The notes below the pieces were generated by a model. That model had not been told where the DNA came from. It saw only the letters and a program-made list of their open reading frames with translations, and did not search any database. From Okeania sp. KiyG1 (GTDB taxonomy: Bacteria; Cyanobacteriota; Cyanobacteriia; Cyanobacteriales; Microcoleaceae), in assembly GCF_014132355.1 (NCBI RefSeq), contig NZ_BLZO01000060.1:62001-126000 (forward strand): a DNA stretch of 64,000 nt. The letters run 5' to 3'. This document shows positions 56,287-64,000 of this stretch, in pieces (within the stretch, counting starts at the first letter, position 1; every line of letters begins with the position of its first letter). The position numbers were made by a program, and so were the translations under genes.

Positions 56287-57462
56287 CTAAACAGCGGTCA
56301 GGGTTTCCCAGACTGAAGAATCCCTATTTTTCCCGTAAGGGCAACGTCGGGAGTATGTCAATAATAATATACCGCAACCTTGGCAAGCAAAAATGCGATT
56401 TCCTGAAGTCCAAACGTCTGCTAATGGACGATGCCGATCTCGGCGACTTACCGATTGAAGTACATCACCAGGTAGAATGGATTTTAAAGATGGCTCTAAA
56501 AATTTAGTAACATTTTGCTGCTTAACGCGAATTCTTACTCCATCCAGCAATTCTTCAATCCATTTTGCTTGCTGATGGGAAACTGTAGGGCGAGGTACGA
56601 AGGTTTGATGAGTCCGCTGAAATATAGCTAAATTACTTCGTCGCCATTCTTTTGAAACTTGTGAAATTCCTTCAGCTTTTAGGGAATTTAATTCAAAAAT
56701 TGGGGTTTGATAAGATAAGGCAAGTTCGTCTAAGCGATACAAAGTTAGACCAATTTGTTTAGCCCAGTTTAGAGTTTCCTTCCATTCTCGCTCCATTCCT
56801 GGTCTAGTTCCCAGAGGAGGCAGACTAATCAAGATATATCCACCAACCTGACATATTTGACACGCTGCCCATAGAAATGAATTGATATATTCTGGATACC
56901 AGGGTGGATCGAGGACAACTGCTTCGGCAGAAATTTGAGGAAGCGAATCTCTCATTACATCACATTGCACTACTTGTTCCTTGGAAGTTATTTGAGCCAG
57001 ACTAGAAATTATGGCTTGGCTAGCTTCAAGCAAAATTAACTCTCTAGGATAAGAAATTTCTATGCCCATTCGCAGTAAGCTAGGTGTTCCGATTAATGCT
57101 ACTTTACTATCATCAGAAGTCAGTTTTTGACATTGATTTAACAAATCTGTAGTAGCTACATCACTAAATCGCCAATCATAGTCTAGAGGATGGGGAACAG
57201 GCAAAGAAATTTGGTGCGCCAAGCTAATTGTTTTTCCCACTTTTTGGTTATCTGTTTTCAGGATGTTGTCCATGACTTGTCTAGAAATTTTCTGATCAGA
57301 AACAAGTCTTTGTATAGAGTTAAGCACTGTTGATGGATACACACTAGGCAAAGAAGTTATCAATTGCTCAAAGGTAGTAATATTTGTAGCAAGGGTTTTT
57401 AATATCCAATAATCAACAGATTTTTCAAATTCTCGTATTTCAATATCTGTAATTGAGTTCAT
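56287..57462 (-). CDS. DPPW-motif SAM-dependent methyltransferase with N-terminal winged-helix-like region
   Basis: 391 residues. Residues 10-70 look like a winged helix (WILKTLATNITTFEQLITSLPSVYPSTVL). Residues 118-260 form a Rossmann-type methyltransferase: KVALIGTPSLLRMGIEI, LILLEAS (acidic strand end), and catalytic motif VVLDPPWYPEYINSF at 183-196, then GGYILISLPPLGTRPG. The C-terminus holds HRPLADVWTSGNRIFACQGCGILL and SRRCPYGK, a possible zinc pair. DPPW is the motif IV of N6-adenine or N4-cytosine enzymes including MT-A70. DNA, RNA or a nucleotide could be the substrate. Confidence 0.78.
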   Translation of the reverse strand: MNSITDIEIREFEKSVDYWILKTLATNITTFEQLITSLPSVYPSTVLNSIQRLVSDQKISRQVMDNILKTDNQKVGKTISLAHQISLPVPHPLDYDWRFSDVATTDLLNQCQKLTSDDSKVALIGTPSLLRMGIEISYPRELILLEASQAIISSLAQITSKEQVVQCDVMRDSLPQISAEAVVLDPPWYPEYINSFLWAACQICQVGGYILISLPPLGTRPGMEREWKETLNWAKQIGLTLYRLDELALSYQTPIFELNSLKAEGISQVSKEWRRSNLAIFQRTHQTFVPRPTVSHQQAKWIEELLDGVRIRVKQQNVTKFLEPSLKSILPGDVLQSVSRRDRHRPLADVWTSGNRIFACQGCGILLLTYSRRCPYGKNRDSSVWETLTAV

Positions 57463-57481
57463 TTTATAGAATGAATAAATA

Positions 57482-57620
57482 ATATCAAATTCAGTAGCAT
57501 CGGTGTTATTCAGTATTTAAAGATAAAGAGTCTATATTGTAGGGGCGAATGGCATTCGCCCCTAACCATTGTATAGCGACGACAGAATTATATTACTCCG
57601 AAGCCAGCGGATTTGATATA
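57482..57620. mobile_element. Family E variant inside the accessory operon
   Basis: ATATCAAATTCAGTAGCATC at the left and CCAGCGGATTTGATATA at the right, related to 1266-1426. It carries the palindrome GTAGGGGCGAATGG-CATTCGCCCCTA at 57540-57566. It sits between the radical SAM and methyltransferase genes and ends 30 bases after the former's stop. Confidence 0.65.
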
Positions 57621-57649
57621 ACTATTGGTTAGTAAAATCCTTTCAACTT

Positions 57650-58648
57650 TTAAGTACCCAATGAAACATCAGCAATATTCATAGCTCTTTCTTCAGAGGA
57701 AAATCGAGATTCTAACTCTTGTTGCCAAGCTTCAATAGCAATTTGTTGATTTTGCCAGGCATCAGCTATTGCCATATTGATTCTTTGTTTGACTGGAGTA
57801 AATTCCTGAATCTTGAGTGGAACTGTCCGCAGTGGTAAGTTTTCATCAAGCATTTGCAGGCGATCGACAAAACGATTTACATCTTCTCTTATTTGCTGTT
57901 TTGAGGGTGTGGTAAAAGTAGCATAGGCATATAAATCAATGCCCAGTGTTAAAAATCTGTTCATCAGGTTAAATTGTTGTTCAAATAGTTCTGGTTCAGC
58001 ACGAGTATTAAATGCAAATGACTCAGTATTAAAACCTTTAAAACAGCAAACTCGACCATAGTTTTCATAAGTAGCAACAAGTTCAATATCTGCGTCTGAA
58101 AGAAATCGCCAAAAATAATCATTACTAAGATTATCATCAGACCAAATATAAATTTGTTTTTCTAGTCCGCGACTTCTAAGTTCAGCCATCATCCAAGGTA
58201 CCCATTCAGGAATAATATCTGGCTGGCCACCAGTTAGATCGATTATCGGAGGTGGGTTTGTTTGGCTAAGATAGCGATCGATAAGCATACTAGGACTTAA
58301 CCATTCTGAATGATGGGGGTTTGCACTGAGCAACTCAAAAGGAACATAACAATACCAACAACGCCAGTTACAAACAGCATTTTGAAAAACTTGCGATCGC
58401 ATCATATCTGTTGATGGTAAACCTAATGCTTTGCAAGCTGGATCGATGGGTAAGGGATTTGGAATCCAAGAATCTCCTAAATTTCGCCGAAAGTGTCTAA
58501 TTCGTCCAACTCCGCCACAATTAGGTGGTTCGCTTAAATCTTTCTCTTGTTGAGTATTATGGAAATTGGTTATTAATAACTTCTTTTCACCTAGATTGAC
58601 TGATGCAGTTCGATAGTGAGTTGATAAAGTGTCTGTATTAATAGGCAT
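57650..58648 (-). CDS. Radical SAM protein
   Basis: This 332-residue protein has the [4Fe-4S] motif CNWRCWYC (Cys93, Cys97, Cys100), followed by IIDLTGGQPDIIPEWVPWMM (GGE-like SAM-binding motif at about 135-150) and QIYIWSDDNLSNDYFWRFL, ELVATYEN in the barrel. A pre-barrel segment of 85 residues (GGVGRIRHFRRNLGDSWIP) is unusual. The reductive cleavage of SAM drives a radical reaction; the substrate is not predictable, though the partners (methyltransferase, kinase, ASCH) suggest a nucleotide or RNA. Start and the upstream stop share TAATG, so it is coupled to the DUF4186 gene. Confidence 0.85.
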   Translation of the reverse strand: MPINTDTLSTHYRTASVNLGEKKLLITNFHNTQQEKDLSEPPNCGGVGRIRHFRRNLGDSWIPNPLPIDPACKALGLPSTDMMRSQVFQNAVCNWRCWYCYVPFELLSANPHHSEWLSPSMLIDRYLSQTNPPPIIDLTGGQPDIIPEWVPWMMAELRSRGLEKQIYIWSDDNLSNDYFWRFLSDADIELVATYENYGRVCCFKGFNTESFAFNTRAEPELFEQQFNLMNRFLTLGIDLYAYATFTTPSKQQIREDVNRFVDRLQMLDENLPLRTVPLKIQEFTPVKQRINMAIADAWQNQQIAIEAWQQELESRFSSEERAMNIADVSLGT

Positions 58649-59292
58649 TACAACTTTTGTTCCTCTTTAGTTTTAGATGAACTTCTAGGATTTTTATTTG
58701 GAATTCGTGGAACTTTTTCTCCATTTTCTGTCAGTTTTGGCAATCTTTCTTCAATGTAAAGCATGACCAAATTTGTTAAATATTCAATTTCTGTTACAGT
58801 CAAATCCCGACCTTGAGGAATTTGATGCCAATACTCAATACATTTCCGACAACAACAAGCTGTAGCGTGTTGAGCATAATATATAGAGTTTCCTGAGTTT
58901 TCTTTTGGTGTTTGTCTACCTTCATTATAATTCTGTGCAGAACCCACAGATTTACTAATTCGCTGAACAACAGCTTCACGGAGTTTAATTTTTCCTTTTC
59001 TACGAGCATGATTAATAGCTTTCTGGTCAATTTCAAGGTGCCAATAATGATGGCGTATTTTTTCGTACTTGAGAGCTTGAAAAGTATTTTGAACATCACT
59101 CAAATCACGTTTGTGAACTCTTTCCCAATCAACCAGGTCAGCACCACACTCGCGACATGAACCAAATGGCTGATTAACATTTTTCTTTCTTTTATCTTGC
59201 AAAAAGCAATGCAAATTGTTTTGACAATCTGTGCTAGTACACTTAATTTCTAGGGGTTTTAATTCCTCTTCTGCATTCCATTCGTCTGTCAT
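58648..59292 (-). CDS. Zinc-binding protein with C-terminal DUF4186 domain
   Basis: 214 residues. The N-terminus has two Cys pairs (CTSTDC at 18-23, SCRECGADL at 45-53) likely forming a zinc ribbon, then RVHKRDLSDVQNTFQALK and RHHYWHLEID. The C-terminus has GRQTPKENSGNSIYYAQHAT, then ACCCRKCIEYWHQIPQGRDL and TVTEIEYLTNLVMLYIEERL. The HATA(x)2CCRxC plus WHxIPxGR string is what I know of DUF4186, here extended at the N-terminus. Function unknown; the paired Cys/His look like a second metal site. It ends on the radical SAM start codon. Confidence 0.8.
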   Translation of the reverse strand: MTDEWNAEEELKPLEIKCTSTDCQNNLHCFLQDKRKKNVNQPFGSCRECGADLVDWERVHKRDLSDVQNTFQALKYEKIRHHYWHLEIDQKAINHARRKGKIKLREAVVQRISKSVGSAQNYNEGRQTPKENSGNSIYYAQHATACCCRKCIEYWHQIPQGRDLTVTEIEYLTNLVMLYIEERLPKLTENGEKVPRIPNKNPRSSSKTKEEQKL

Positions 59293-59333
59293 AGTTTTTT
59301 CAATCTCCTATTTACATAATTTTTTTGCTGTTT

Positions 59334-60809
59334 TTAAACATCAGATAGAGCCTGCATTAATAGATTTATATCTATTTGATTGAGTTTTCCAAAGTTAATT
59401 TTTTCAAGCAGAATATCTCGCGCAATTTCCCAAGGATCGGAAGAGTCTGTATCTTCTTTTTGTAAATTCATAGCGGTTCCCCACCAATTTTCTCCCTGCA
59501 AAGAAAGGCGAAATGCCATGTAATTTGCTAATGAAGATAATGAAACTTTTTCTATTGTTGCAACTTGAGGAACAACTTTTTTTAATCGCTCAATACTTCC
59601 CTGAGCATTCTTAACGCATAAATCGGCTAACTCTTTAGCACGACCATCAAGAATAATATGCCCGGCAAATCTACTAGCTGTTATTTCTTCTTTAGAATTC
59701 CTTCTCTCTTCTGCTGTTTCACTCTCCTCAATAATTGTCCGCTCATCTAATTTTGGCTCTTGAGCTGTATGCCAAAGTTCATGGAGCAAATCGAAAAGCC
59801 AACGAGAAGTATAGTGATTTTGCTGTTTCAGGACAATAATATTACGACCCTGAATGCGCCAAAAAGCACCATGAAATGAACCAGAATCTTTTAATGGTAA
59901 AACTGGTATTCCCAAACTCCAAATGTACTGGAGAGTATGTTTAAAATCTAAGCTGCCATAAGTAGAAATAATTGTTTCTCTAACCTGATTAGGATTAGTA
60001 GGAACTGGCTTTTTTGGTAAATCTGATGTAGCATCAAATACTAAAAGTGCTAAATAATGAGCATAGACAGTATAGGCATTAAAACGTTTTTCATTAGCTC
60101 CTTTAGGCAATTTAAAACGTGCTGCCCCTATTGCTGCTGTTTCTAGTTGAAGTGAATCAGAACTGAATATTTCAGCAGGTCTTAATCTAAATATTCTCTC
60201 CAAAATTGCTGCAATTTTTAAAGCTAAAACACTTGTTTCTTGCTCAGATAAATTATCTGATTCTATCTTTTCAACTACATCTTGAGAGATAAGTCTTTTA
60301 GTAATCAAGTTGCGTTCAATTCCTACTTGCTTTAAACGACTAAACAGGGCTTTTAGCGAGACTTCAGAACTAGGTAAGAAAACATCTTCTGTTACCTGAA
60401 TACCGAGTATTTGGATTATCTCTCGTATTCTTGTTAAGCTAGCAGAAGCATATTCTGTTGCTTCATATCTTTGGATTTGTTGTTCTTTAAGATCGAGTCT
60501 TTCAGCTAATTCTTTCTGAGTTAAACCAGAGGCAATACGAGCTTTGATTAGAGCAGTAGGCAATTCATCTAATGAATGTAATTCAAGAATTTCTTGTTGA
60601 CCAGATTTTAAGGCTTCATATTCTAATAACTCTTCACGAAGGTCGTTAAGCTGACTTTCTAAAGCTTCTTTTTGAGCTTTTAAAAGAAGTGGATGAATTT
60701 CTTGACTACTACCCAAATTTTGCGTTAGTTGTACCAATGCTTCTTCAAACTTTTTAGCTTGAGATTGAGTAACACGATATTGTTTTTCATTTTTAATCAT
60801 GGTTGCCAC
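59334..60809 (-). CDS. XRE helix-turn-helix protein with ImmA/IrrE-type metallopeptidase domain
   Basis: 491 residues. Coiled-coil-like start (1-75), XRE helix-turn-helix at about 88-137 (LIKARIASGLTQKELAERLD, LKEQQIQRYEATEYASASL), a second helical section with a further HTH-like segment (SLKALFSRLKQVGIERNLIT), and a zinc peptidase-like domain with HELWH at about 340-344 in FDLLHELWHTAQ. ImmA/IrrE proteins cleave or sense partner repressors under stress. Here both parts are fused, so it may be a self-controlling repressor of the operon. It overlaps the upstream gene by 13 bases. Confidence 0.85.
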   Translation of the reverse strand: MATMIKNEKQYRVTQSQAKKFEEALVQLTQNLGSSQEIHPLLLKAQKEALESQLNDLREELLEYEALKSGQQEILELHSLDELPTALIKARIASGLTQKELAERLDLKEQQIQRYEATEYASASLTRIREIIQILGIQVTEDVFLPSSEVSLKALFSRLKQVGIERNLITKRLISQDVVEKIESDNLSEQETSVLALKIAAILERIFRLRPAEIFSSDSLQLETAAIGAARFKLPKGANEKRFNAYTVYAHYLALLVFDATSDLPKKPVPTNPNQVRETIISTYGSLDFKHTLQYIWSLGIPVLPLKDSGSFHGAFWRIQGRNIIVLKQQNHYTSRWLFDLLHELWHTAQEPKLDERTIIEESETAEERRNSKEEITASRFAGHIILDGRAKELADLCVKNAQGSIERLKKVVPQVATIEKVSLSSLANYMAFRLSLQGENWWGTAMNLQKEDTDSSDPWEIARDILLEKINFGKLNQIDINLLMQALSDV

Positions 60810-61243
60810 CTACTCAAATCTATTGCAATAATGCCTTTCGGATTACCATTTTTATCAATCTGAAAAAATTCTAGAAAAGTATTTACCCCGTCTGCTATCC
60901 AAGATGCTGGAAATAATTCCCCCAGGTACTTAATTTTCTGTGCTGCTCGTCTGTCATCAAATTTATACAAAACTGGGTCAGATTCATATAAGAAATCAAA
61001 ATCTACTCCAGTAGTATCCCAACAAGCATCGAAATCTCCTGGAACTTCTTTTGTTGTAACAAAGCTGCCATCAATATAAATAGTTTGACATCCAGCTTTT
61101 GATAGAACATCAATAGCAGACTTGAGTCCTTTAATTAGTTTCTGGCGATGTGGCGTAATTCCAAATCGCTCAACAAATTCAGGCCAAGTAGCCCAATGTA
61201 CCCCTGGAGGCAAATTTCCGTCTTTATTGAATAATTTTATCAT
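60797..61243 (-). CDS. DUF6932-type nucleotidyltransferase-like protein
   Basis: 148 residues. TIYIDGSFVTTKEVPGDFDACWD (residues 55-77) carries the GSF and paired Asp (D70, D72) of the polymerase-beta nucleotidyltransferase fold, as in MNT and AbiEii-type toxins. N-terminal LPPGVHWATWPEFVERFGITPHRQKLIKGL fits the DUF6932 start. It is the first gene of the operon, starts at ATG 61243 directly against the first operator palindrome, and overlaps the HTH-peptidase gene, the usual layout of a toxin-antitoxin pair. No ribosome site is visible, so translation may be leaderless or start at another codon. Confidence 0.78.
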   Translation of the reverse strand: MIKLFNKDGNLPPGVHWATWPEFVERFGITPHRQKLIKGLKSAIDVLSKAGCQTIYIDGSFVTTKEVPGDFDACWDTTGVDFDFLYESDPVLYKFDDRRAAQKIKYLGELFPASWIADGVNTFLEFFQIDKNGNPKGIIAIDLSRWQP

Positions 61244-61244
61244 A

Positions 61245-61294
61245 ACACAACTTTTTTGTTGTGTAGTAATAATAACACAACTTTTTTGTTGTAT
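61245..61294 (-). promoter_or_regulatory. Paired palindromic operator upstream of the accessory operon
   Basis: ACACAAC-TTTTTT-GTTGTGT at 61245-61264 and ACACAAC-TTTTTT-GTTGTAT at 61275-61294. The two are exactly 30 bases apart, near three DNA turns, so a regulator would bind the same face twice. The first adjoins the ATG at 61243. Most likely ligand is the XRE-type protein encoded second in the operon (inference). Confidence 0.75.
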
Positions 61295-61518
61295 TGCAAA
61301 TAAAAATTATCTAGAGAAGGAGAATTAGTGGCCAGTCGTCTCATGTAATATAACCATTTAATAGTAGGTGGCACTAATTTGTGTTTTTTTTATCCTCATT
61401 TCCTCTAATCAAACAGTCTAAATTCGGCGTTGGTAATTGGTGGGATGATTTTCTACTAGGGGTAATACCCGTCACTTGCTCTGGTTAAATATTTAGAGGT
61501 GTCAGAAACAGATTACTT
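61295..61518. other. Intergenic, no other feature seen
   Basis: About 220 bases between the operator and the DUF1349 stop. No repeat of the named families; presumably the operon promoter and a terminator of the upstream pair. Confidence 0.4.
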
Positions 61519-62064
61519 TTAAAGTTTCATCTCTTGATTTACCAACGCCCTAAATTCTTCAAACACAACAGAAAAACCATCCCCATCAGGAGAAGCACAC
61601 ATTAAACCAACTTGCAACTCATTTGCCGTAGTCAAATAACCCAGTCTCAACAAACTATACCTCTCTCCATCCAGAGAATATTCAACTTCCACTGTTTCTC
61701 CACTCCGCTTTAACCGCAACCAAATACTTTCCGGGTTTTCCGGCAACGATACCACTGACCAGTCAGAATATTCTCTAGTCACCACAGCACTTGCCTGTTG
61801 CACGCCATCTACAAATTCAATGCCACATTTTACCCAAGTTTTCTCATCCAAACGCACCATCAAACCTGCTTGGTCGTATAATGCTTGATATTCACCAGTA
61901 ATTTTGACTTGGGCGGTAAAGTCACCTGTAATATTCTGATAATAAAAATGACCGTTATCGCGAATAAAACCATAGTGAGTCACTCGCCAAAAATCTGTCT
62001 TTGCACCAGTGGTGACTTGAATTACTCCATCTTGGTCGCTCCAGACAGGGGTTGGTTGTACCAT
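61519..62064 (-). CDS. DUF1349 (concanavalin-like jelly-roll) protein
   Basis: This 181-residue protein of beta-rich type has FWRVTHYGFIRDNGHFYYQNI, GDFTAQVKITGEYQALYDQAGLMVRLDEKTWVKCGIEF, and SIWLRLKRSGETVEVEYSLDG, the usual DUF1349 sequence that resembles glucan-binding lectin folds. No signal peptide. It overlaps the end of the GH92 gene by 43 bases. Function unknown; a carbohydrate link is suggested by the neighbour. Confidence 0.87.
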   Translation of the reverse strand: MVQPTPVWSDQDGVIQVTTGAKTDFWRVTHYGFIRDNGHFYYQNITGDFTAQVKITGEYQALYDQAGLMVRLDEKTWVKCGIEFVDGVQQASAVVTREYSDWSVVSLPENPESIWLRLKRSGETVEVEYSLDGERYSLLRLGYLTTANELQVGLMCASPDGDGFSVVFEEFRALVNQEMKL

Positions 62065-64000
62065 TGCATATTTGTTGGGGTCGGTGAATTTATTGATGTT
62101 GGTGAGGAAATGCTCAACACACCACCATTAATAATATCTTGATATGAAATTTGCCAACCTGACACTGGTTGACCATTGAGTAAATATGGTTCGGGATGAT
62201 TACCTTTTTGGATAACAAAATCTTTGCCATTATCCAAATGTATCGTCCCTTGAGAAAAATGTAGATATCCCAAATCAAACATTGGCGTACCCGGAGTCAC
62301 CTGATATAAACCCAAAGCACTGAGAATATACCAAGCTGACATTTGTCCGCAGTCTTCATTACCTATGATGCCATCTGGTGTAGCTTTGTACATTGTAGTG
62401 AGTATTTGTTTGACATAAGCACGAGTCAGATCGTTGCGATCGACAAAATTGAAAAGATAGCAGATGTGATGACTGGGTTCATTGCCGTGAGCATATTGTC
62501 CAATTAACCCTGTAATATCGGGAAGCTCATTTCCTTTGCTACTATCCAGGGAAAATAATTTTTCCAGTTGTGCTAAAAATGCTGACTTCCCACCCATAAG
62601 TTCAATTAAATCTGGAATATTGTGAGGCACAAACCAGGTATATTGCCAGGAGTTACCCTCAATAAATGGAGACTCCCATGCTGCGGCAAACGGATCGAAA
62701 TTATCCCAACTACCATCCCTACGTTTGGGGCGCATTAATTTTTGACTGGGGTCGAATACTTGACGGTATGCTTGAGAACGTTTTTCATAACTTTCTGCCA
62801 GACTAATATTTCCGAAAATTCTGGCAACTTGAGCGATCGCCCAATCATTATAGGCAAATTCTAGAGTCCGCGACACTGACCAGTTAACATCAACATCTGA
62901 GGGAACAAAACCATAATTACGATAGGCATTTAATTCTGGTTCTTGTCTATTCATGGTGTCGATCGCTGCTCCTAACGCCCACCAATTATCATAGTTCCGC
63001 AAACCTTTGGTAAAAGCATCGACAATAACACTAATAGCATGACGACCAACCATTGTTTTGACATCTTTTTCTCCTAGTTTCCACTTTGGTAGGGAACCCA
63101 CTTGGTCGTAATGTATCAACATAGATTTGATATATTCATTGGTTTCTGAAGGTTCCAGCAAGGTCATCAATGGGTGGAGGGCGCGAAATGTATCCCATAA
63201 TGAAAATAGGGTGTAGTTGGTAAAACCTCCTGCGGTATGGATGCGTCCATCTGCTCCCCGAAACTTTTTGTCTACATCCATATAAATATGTGGAGCTTTG
63301 TAAGTATGGTAAAGAGCAGTGTAGAAAATGATTTTATCTGTTTCGTTTTCGGTTTGAATGTCTATTTTTGCCAGTTTCTCGCGCCAGAGTTCTTTGCCGG
63401 AGTCTACTGTTTGATAAAATTGCCAGGATGGGATTTCTTTTTCGAGATTTTTTTGCGCGCCACTAATATCTACTGCGGAAATACCGACTCTAATTTTTAG
63501 GTAGGAAATTTGCCCAAAGTCTAGATATGACTGAATATTTTTACTATCTGCATTTTTGAGTTGATTCAGATTTTTTCCATCGGTGGAGATATAGATTTTT
63601 TGGAAGGGTTGCTCAAATTTGATATAGAAATAAATTCTTTGTTCGGGCGACCAACTTTGACTGATGCGACTGCCGACAATGGTGTAGGAGTCTAATGCTT
63701 TGAGACTAGCAGAGAGAGTTTTTTCGTCTCGGCGATGAACTAAGTCTATGAGCAGGTTAACTTTAGCATTTTCGGGAAAAGTGTAGTAGTGGAAACCACT
63801 CCGTTGTTTAGCTGTGAGTTCGACTTGTATTCCTGAGTTTAATTTGACTTTGTAGTAAGCAGGAGAAGCTGTTTCCGAATTTTTATCAAAGCGTTCTCGA
63901 TAACCTGAGTCTGGGTTTTCCAGAGTTCCCGGTTCGAGTGTCATAGTACCAATTTTTGGCAAAATTAGAATATCCCCATAGTCTGCAATACCTGTACCGC
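62022..64000 (-). CDS. GH92-type glycosidase (alpha-mannosidase-like), 5' end beyond the window
   Basis: Open frame continues to the window edge (upstream codons read GTGIADYGDILILPK), so the true start is outside. Visible: ERFDKNSETASPAYYKVKL, then the GH92 catalytic domain GGFTNYTLFSLWDTFRALHPLMTLL, DVDVNWSVSRTLEFAYNDWAIAQVAR, FIEGNSWQYTWFVPHNIPDL, GNEPSHHICYLFNF, and GNEDCGQMSAWYILSALGLYQVTPG, which holds the Glu/Asp pairs that bind calcium and catalyse. GH92 enzymes remove alpha-1,2/1,3-mannose. The terminal 25 residues overlap the DUF1349 gene. Confidence 0.9.
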   Translation of the reverse strand, partial: GTGIADYGDILILPKIGTMTLEPGTLENPDSGYRERFDKNSETASPAYYKVKLNSGIQVELTAKQRSGFHYYTFPENAKVNLLIDLVHRRDEKTLSASLKALDSYTIVGSRISQSWSPEQRIYFYIKFEQPFQKIYISTDGKNLNQLKNADSKNIQSYLDFGQISYLKIRVGISAVDISGAQKNLEKEIPSWQFYQTVDSGKELWREKLAKIDIQTENETDKIIFYTALYHTYKAPHIYMDVDKKFRGADGRIHTAGGFTNYTLFSLWDTFRALHPLMTLLEPSETNEYIKSMLIHYDQVGSLPKWKLGEKDVKTMVGRHAISVIVDAFTKGLRNYDNWWALGAAIDTMNRQEPELNAYRNYGFVPSDVDVNWSVSRTLEFAYNDWAIAQVARIFGNISLAESYEKRSQAYRQVFDPSQKLMRPKRRDGSWDNFDPFAAAWESPFIEGNSWQYTWFVPHNIPDLIELMGGKSAFLAQLEKLFSLDSSKGNELPDITGLIGQYAHGNEPSHHICYLFNFVDRNDLTRAYVKQILTTMYKATPDGIIGNEDCGQMSAWYILSALGLYQVTPGTPMFDLGYLHFSQGTIHLDNGKDFVIQKGNHPEPYLLNGQPVSGWQISYQDIINGGVLSISSPTSINSPTPTNMQWYNQPLSGATKME

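Noticed and set aside
57650-58648. Prokaryotic viperin as identity of the radical SAM protein
   Set aside because: The CxxxCxxC and kinase-like neighbour fit, but the residues around the motif (CNWRCWYCYVPFE) and the barrel do not match the viperin pattern as I know it.
54265-61294. Site-specific integration of the island at tRNA-Ser
   Set aside because: No integrase and no second copy of the tRNA 3' end was found within the window.

Overview
The window looks like a chromosomal piece of a filamentous, low-GC cyanobacterium of the Trichodesmium/Okeania/Oscillatoriales kind. This is inferred from scattered GCGATCGC (HIP1) octamers, cyanobacteria-typical families (DUF928, DUF4079, DUF4359, CHASE2 and CHAT proteins, a pentapeptide-repeat protein, a NatF/NatG/NatH/BgtA amino-acid transporter), many TnpB-only IS200/IS605-type elements, a group II intron, heptamer tandem repeats, and long repeat-filled intergenic stretches. 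Coding density is low: many gaps exceed 500 bp and hold miniature transposable elements and structured repeats.

Repeat families (my own labels). A: about 90 bp, ends CAGGACTTACGCA, 4-bp target duplication. B: about 140 bp, ends like GGCGTTGCACA, 8-bp duplication. C: 230-370 bp, ends AATTAGGGYTTGCTG, usually carrying a GACAGGA-type heptamer array. D: a chain of hairpins (AAGCCTCCCC..., GGTCGA...TCGACC, CCTCTTC...GAAGAGG) with compensatory base changes between copies. E: ends ATATCATGTCCGG. F: ends TTAGACATCT. G: one 96-bp element nested inside a C copy. Short palindromes (GTAGGGGCGAA...TTCGCCCCTAC and others) also occur, some inside genes.

Layout. 1-4 kb: decayed tnpB carrying nested repeats, an arsR-like regulator, a pentapeptide protein. 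4.4-11.5 kb: CHASE2 adenylate/guanylate cyclase, DUF928 exported protein, a frameshifted TVP38/DedA-like membrane protein, a frameshifted HAD phosphatase, a small conserved protein. 11.7-22.2 kb: a polar amino-acid ABC transporter spread over 10 kb (two natF copies with a tnpB between them, natG, natH, bgtA), its genes pushed apart by repeats. 23-28 kb: trmJ-like RNA methyltransferase, membrane-anchored class-A beta-lactamase-fold protein, a tnpB element. 29-36.4 kb: a CHAT-CHASE2 protein facing a 1581-residue STAND NTPase with an N-terminal nuclease-like domain (Avs-like antiphage candidate). 36.6-40.2 kb: Uma2 protein and a WD40-DnaJ gene broken around a tnpB that is itself split by an ORF-less group II intron. 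40.4-47.9 kb: DUF4079, HTH protein, M48 peptidase, DUF4359, a decaying tandem array of acyltransferase-like genes, tail-to-tail IS605-type elements, a SET-domain protein. 48.6-54.4 kb: hisS, J-domain/TPR protein, inositol monophosphatase, a nuclease lipoprotein overlapping a ferredoxin, tRNA-Ser.

54.9-61.3 kb: the most interesting block, eight same-strand genes. In order they are a DUF6932 nucleotidyltransferase-like protein, an HTH plus ImmA/IrrE-type (HELWH) protein, a zinc-binding DUF4186 protein, a radical SAM enzyme, a DPPW-motif methyltransferase, a small protein, an ASCH-domain protein, and a P-loop nucleotide kinase-like protein with one frameshift. Directly upstream of the first gene lie two copies of a palindrome (ACACAAC-N6-GTTGTGT type) exactly 30 bp apart, a likely autoregulatory operator. 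I infer a self-regulated accessory island for nucleotide, RNA or DNA modification or defence. 61.5-64 kb: a GH92 glycosidase, running off the window, overlapping a DUF1349 protein.

Several otherwise intact genes are broken by single-base changes, about half of them in homopolymer runs, so sequencing error and real decay must be separated before calling them pseudogenes.
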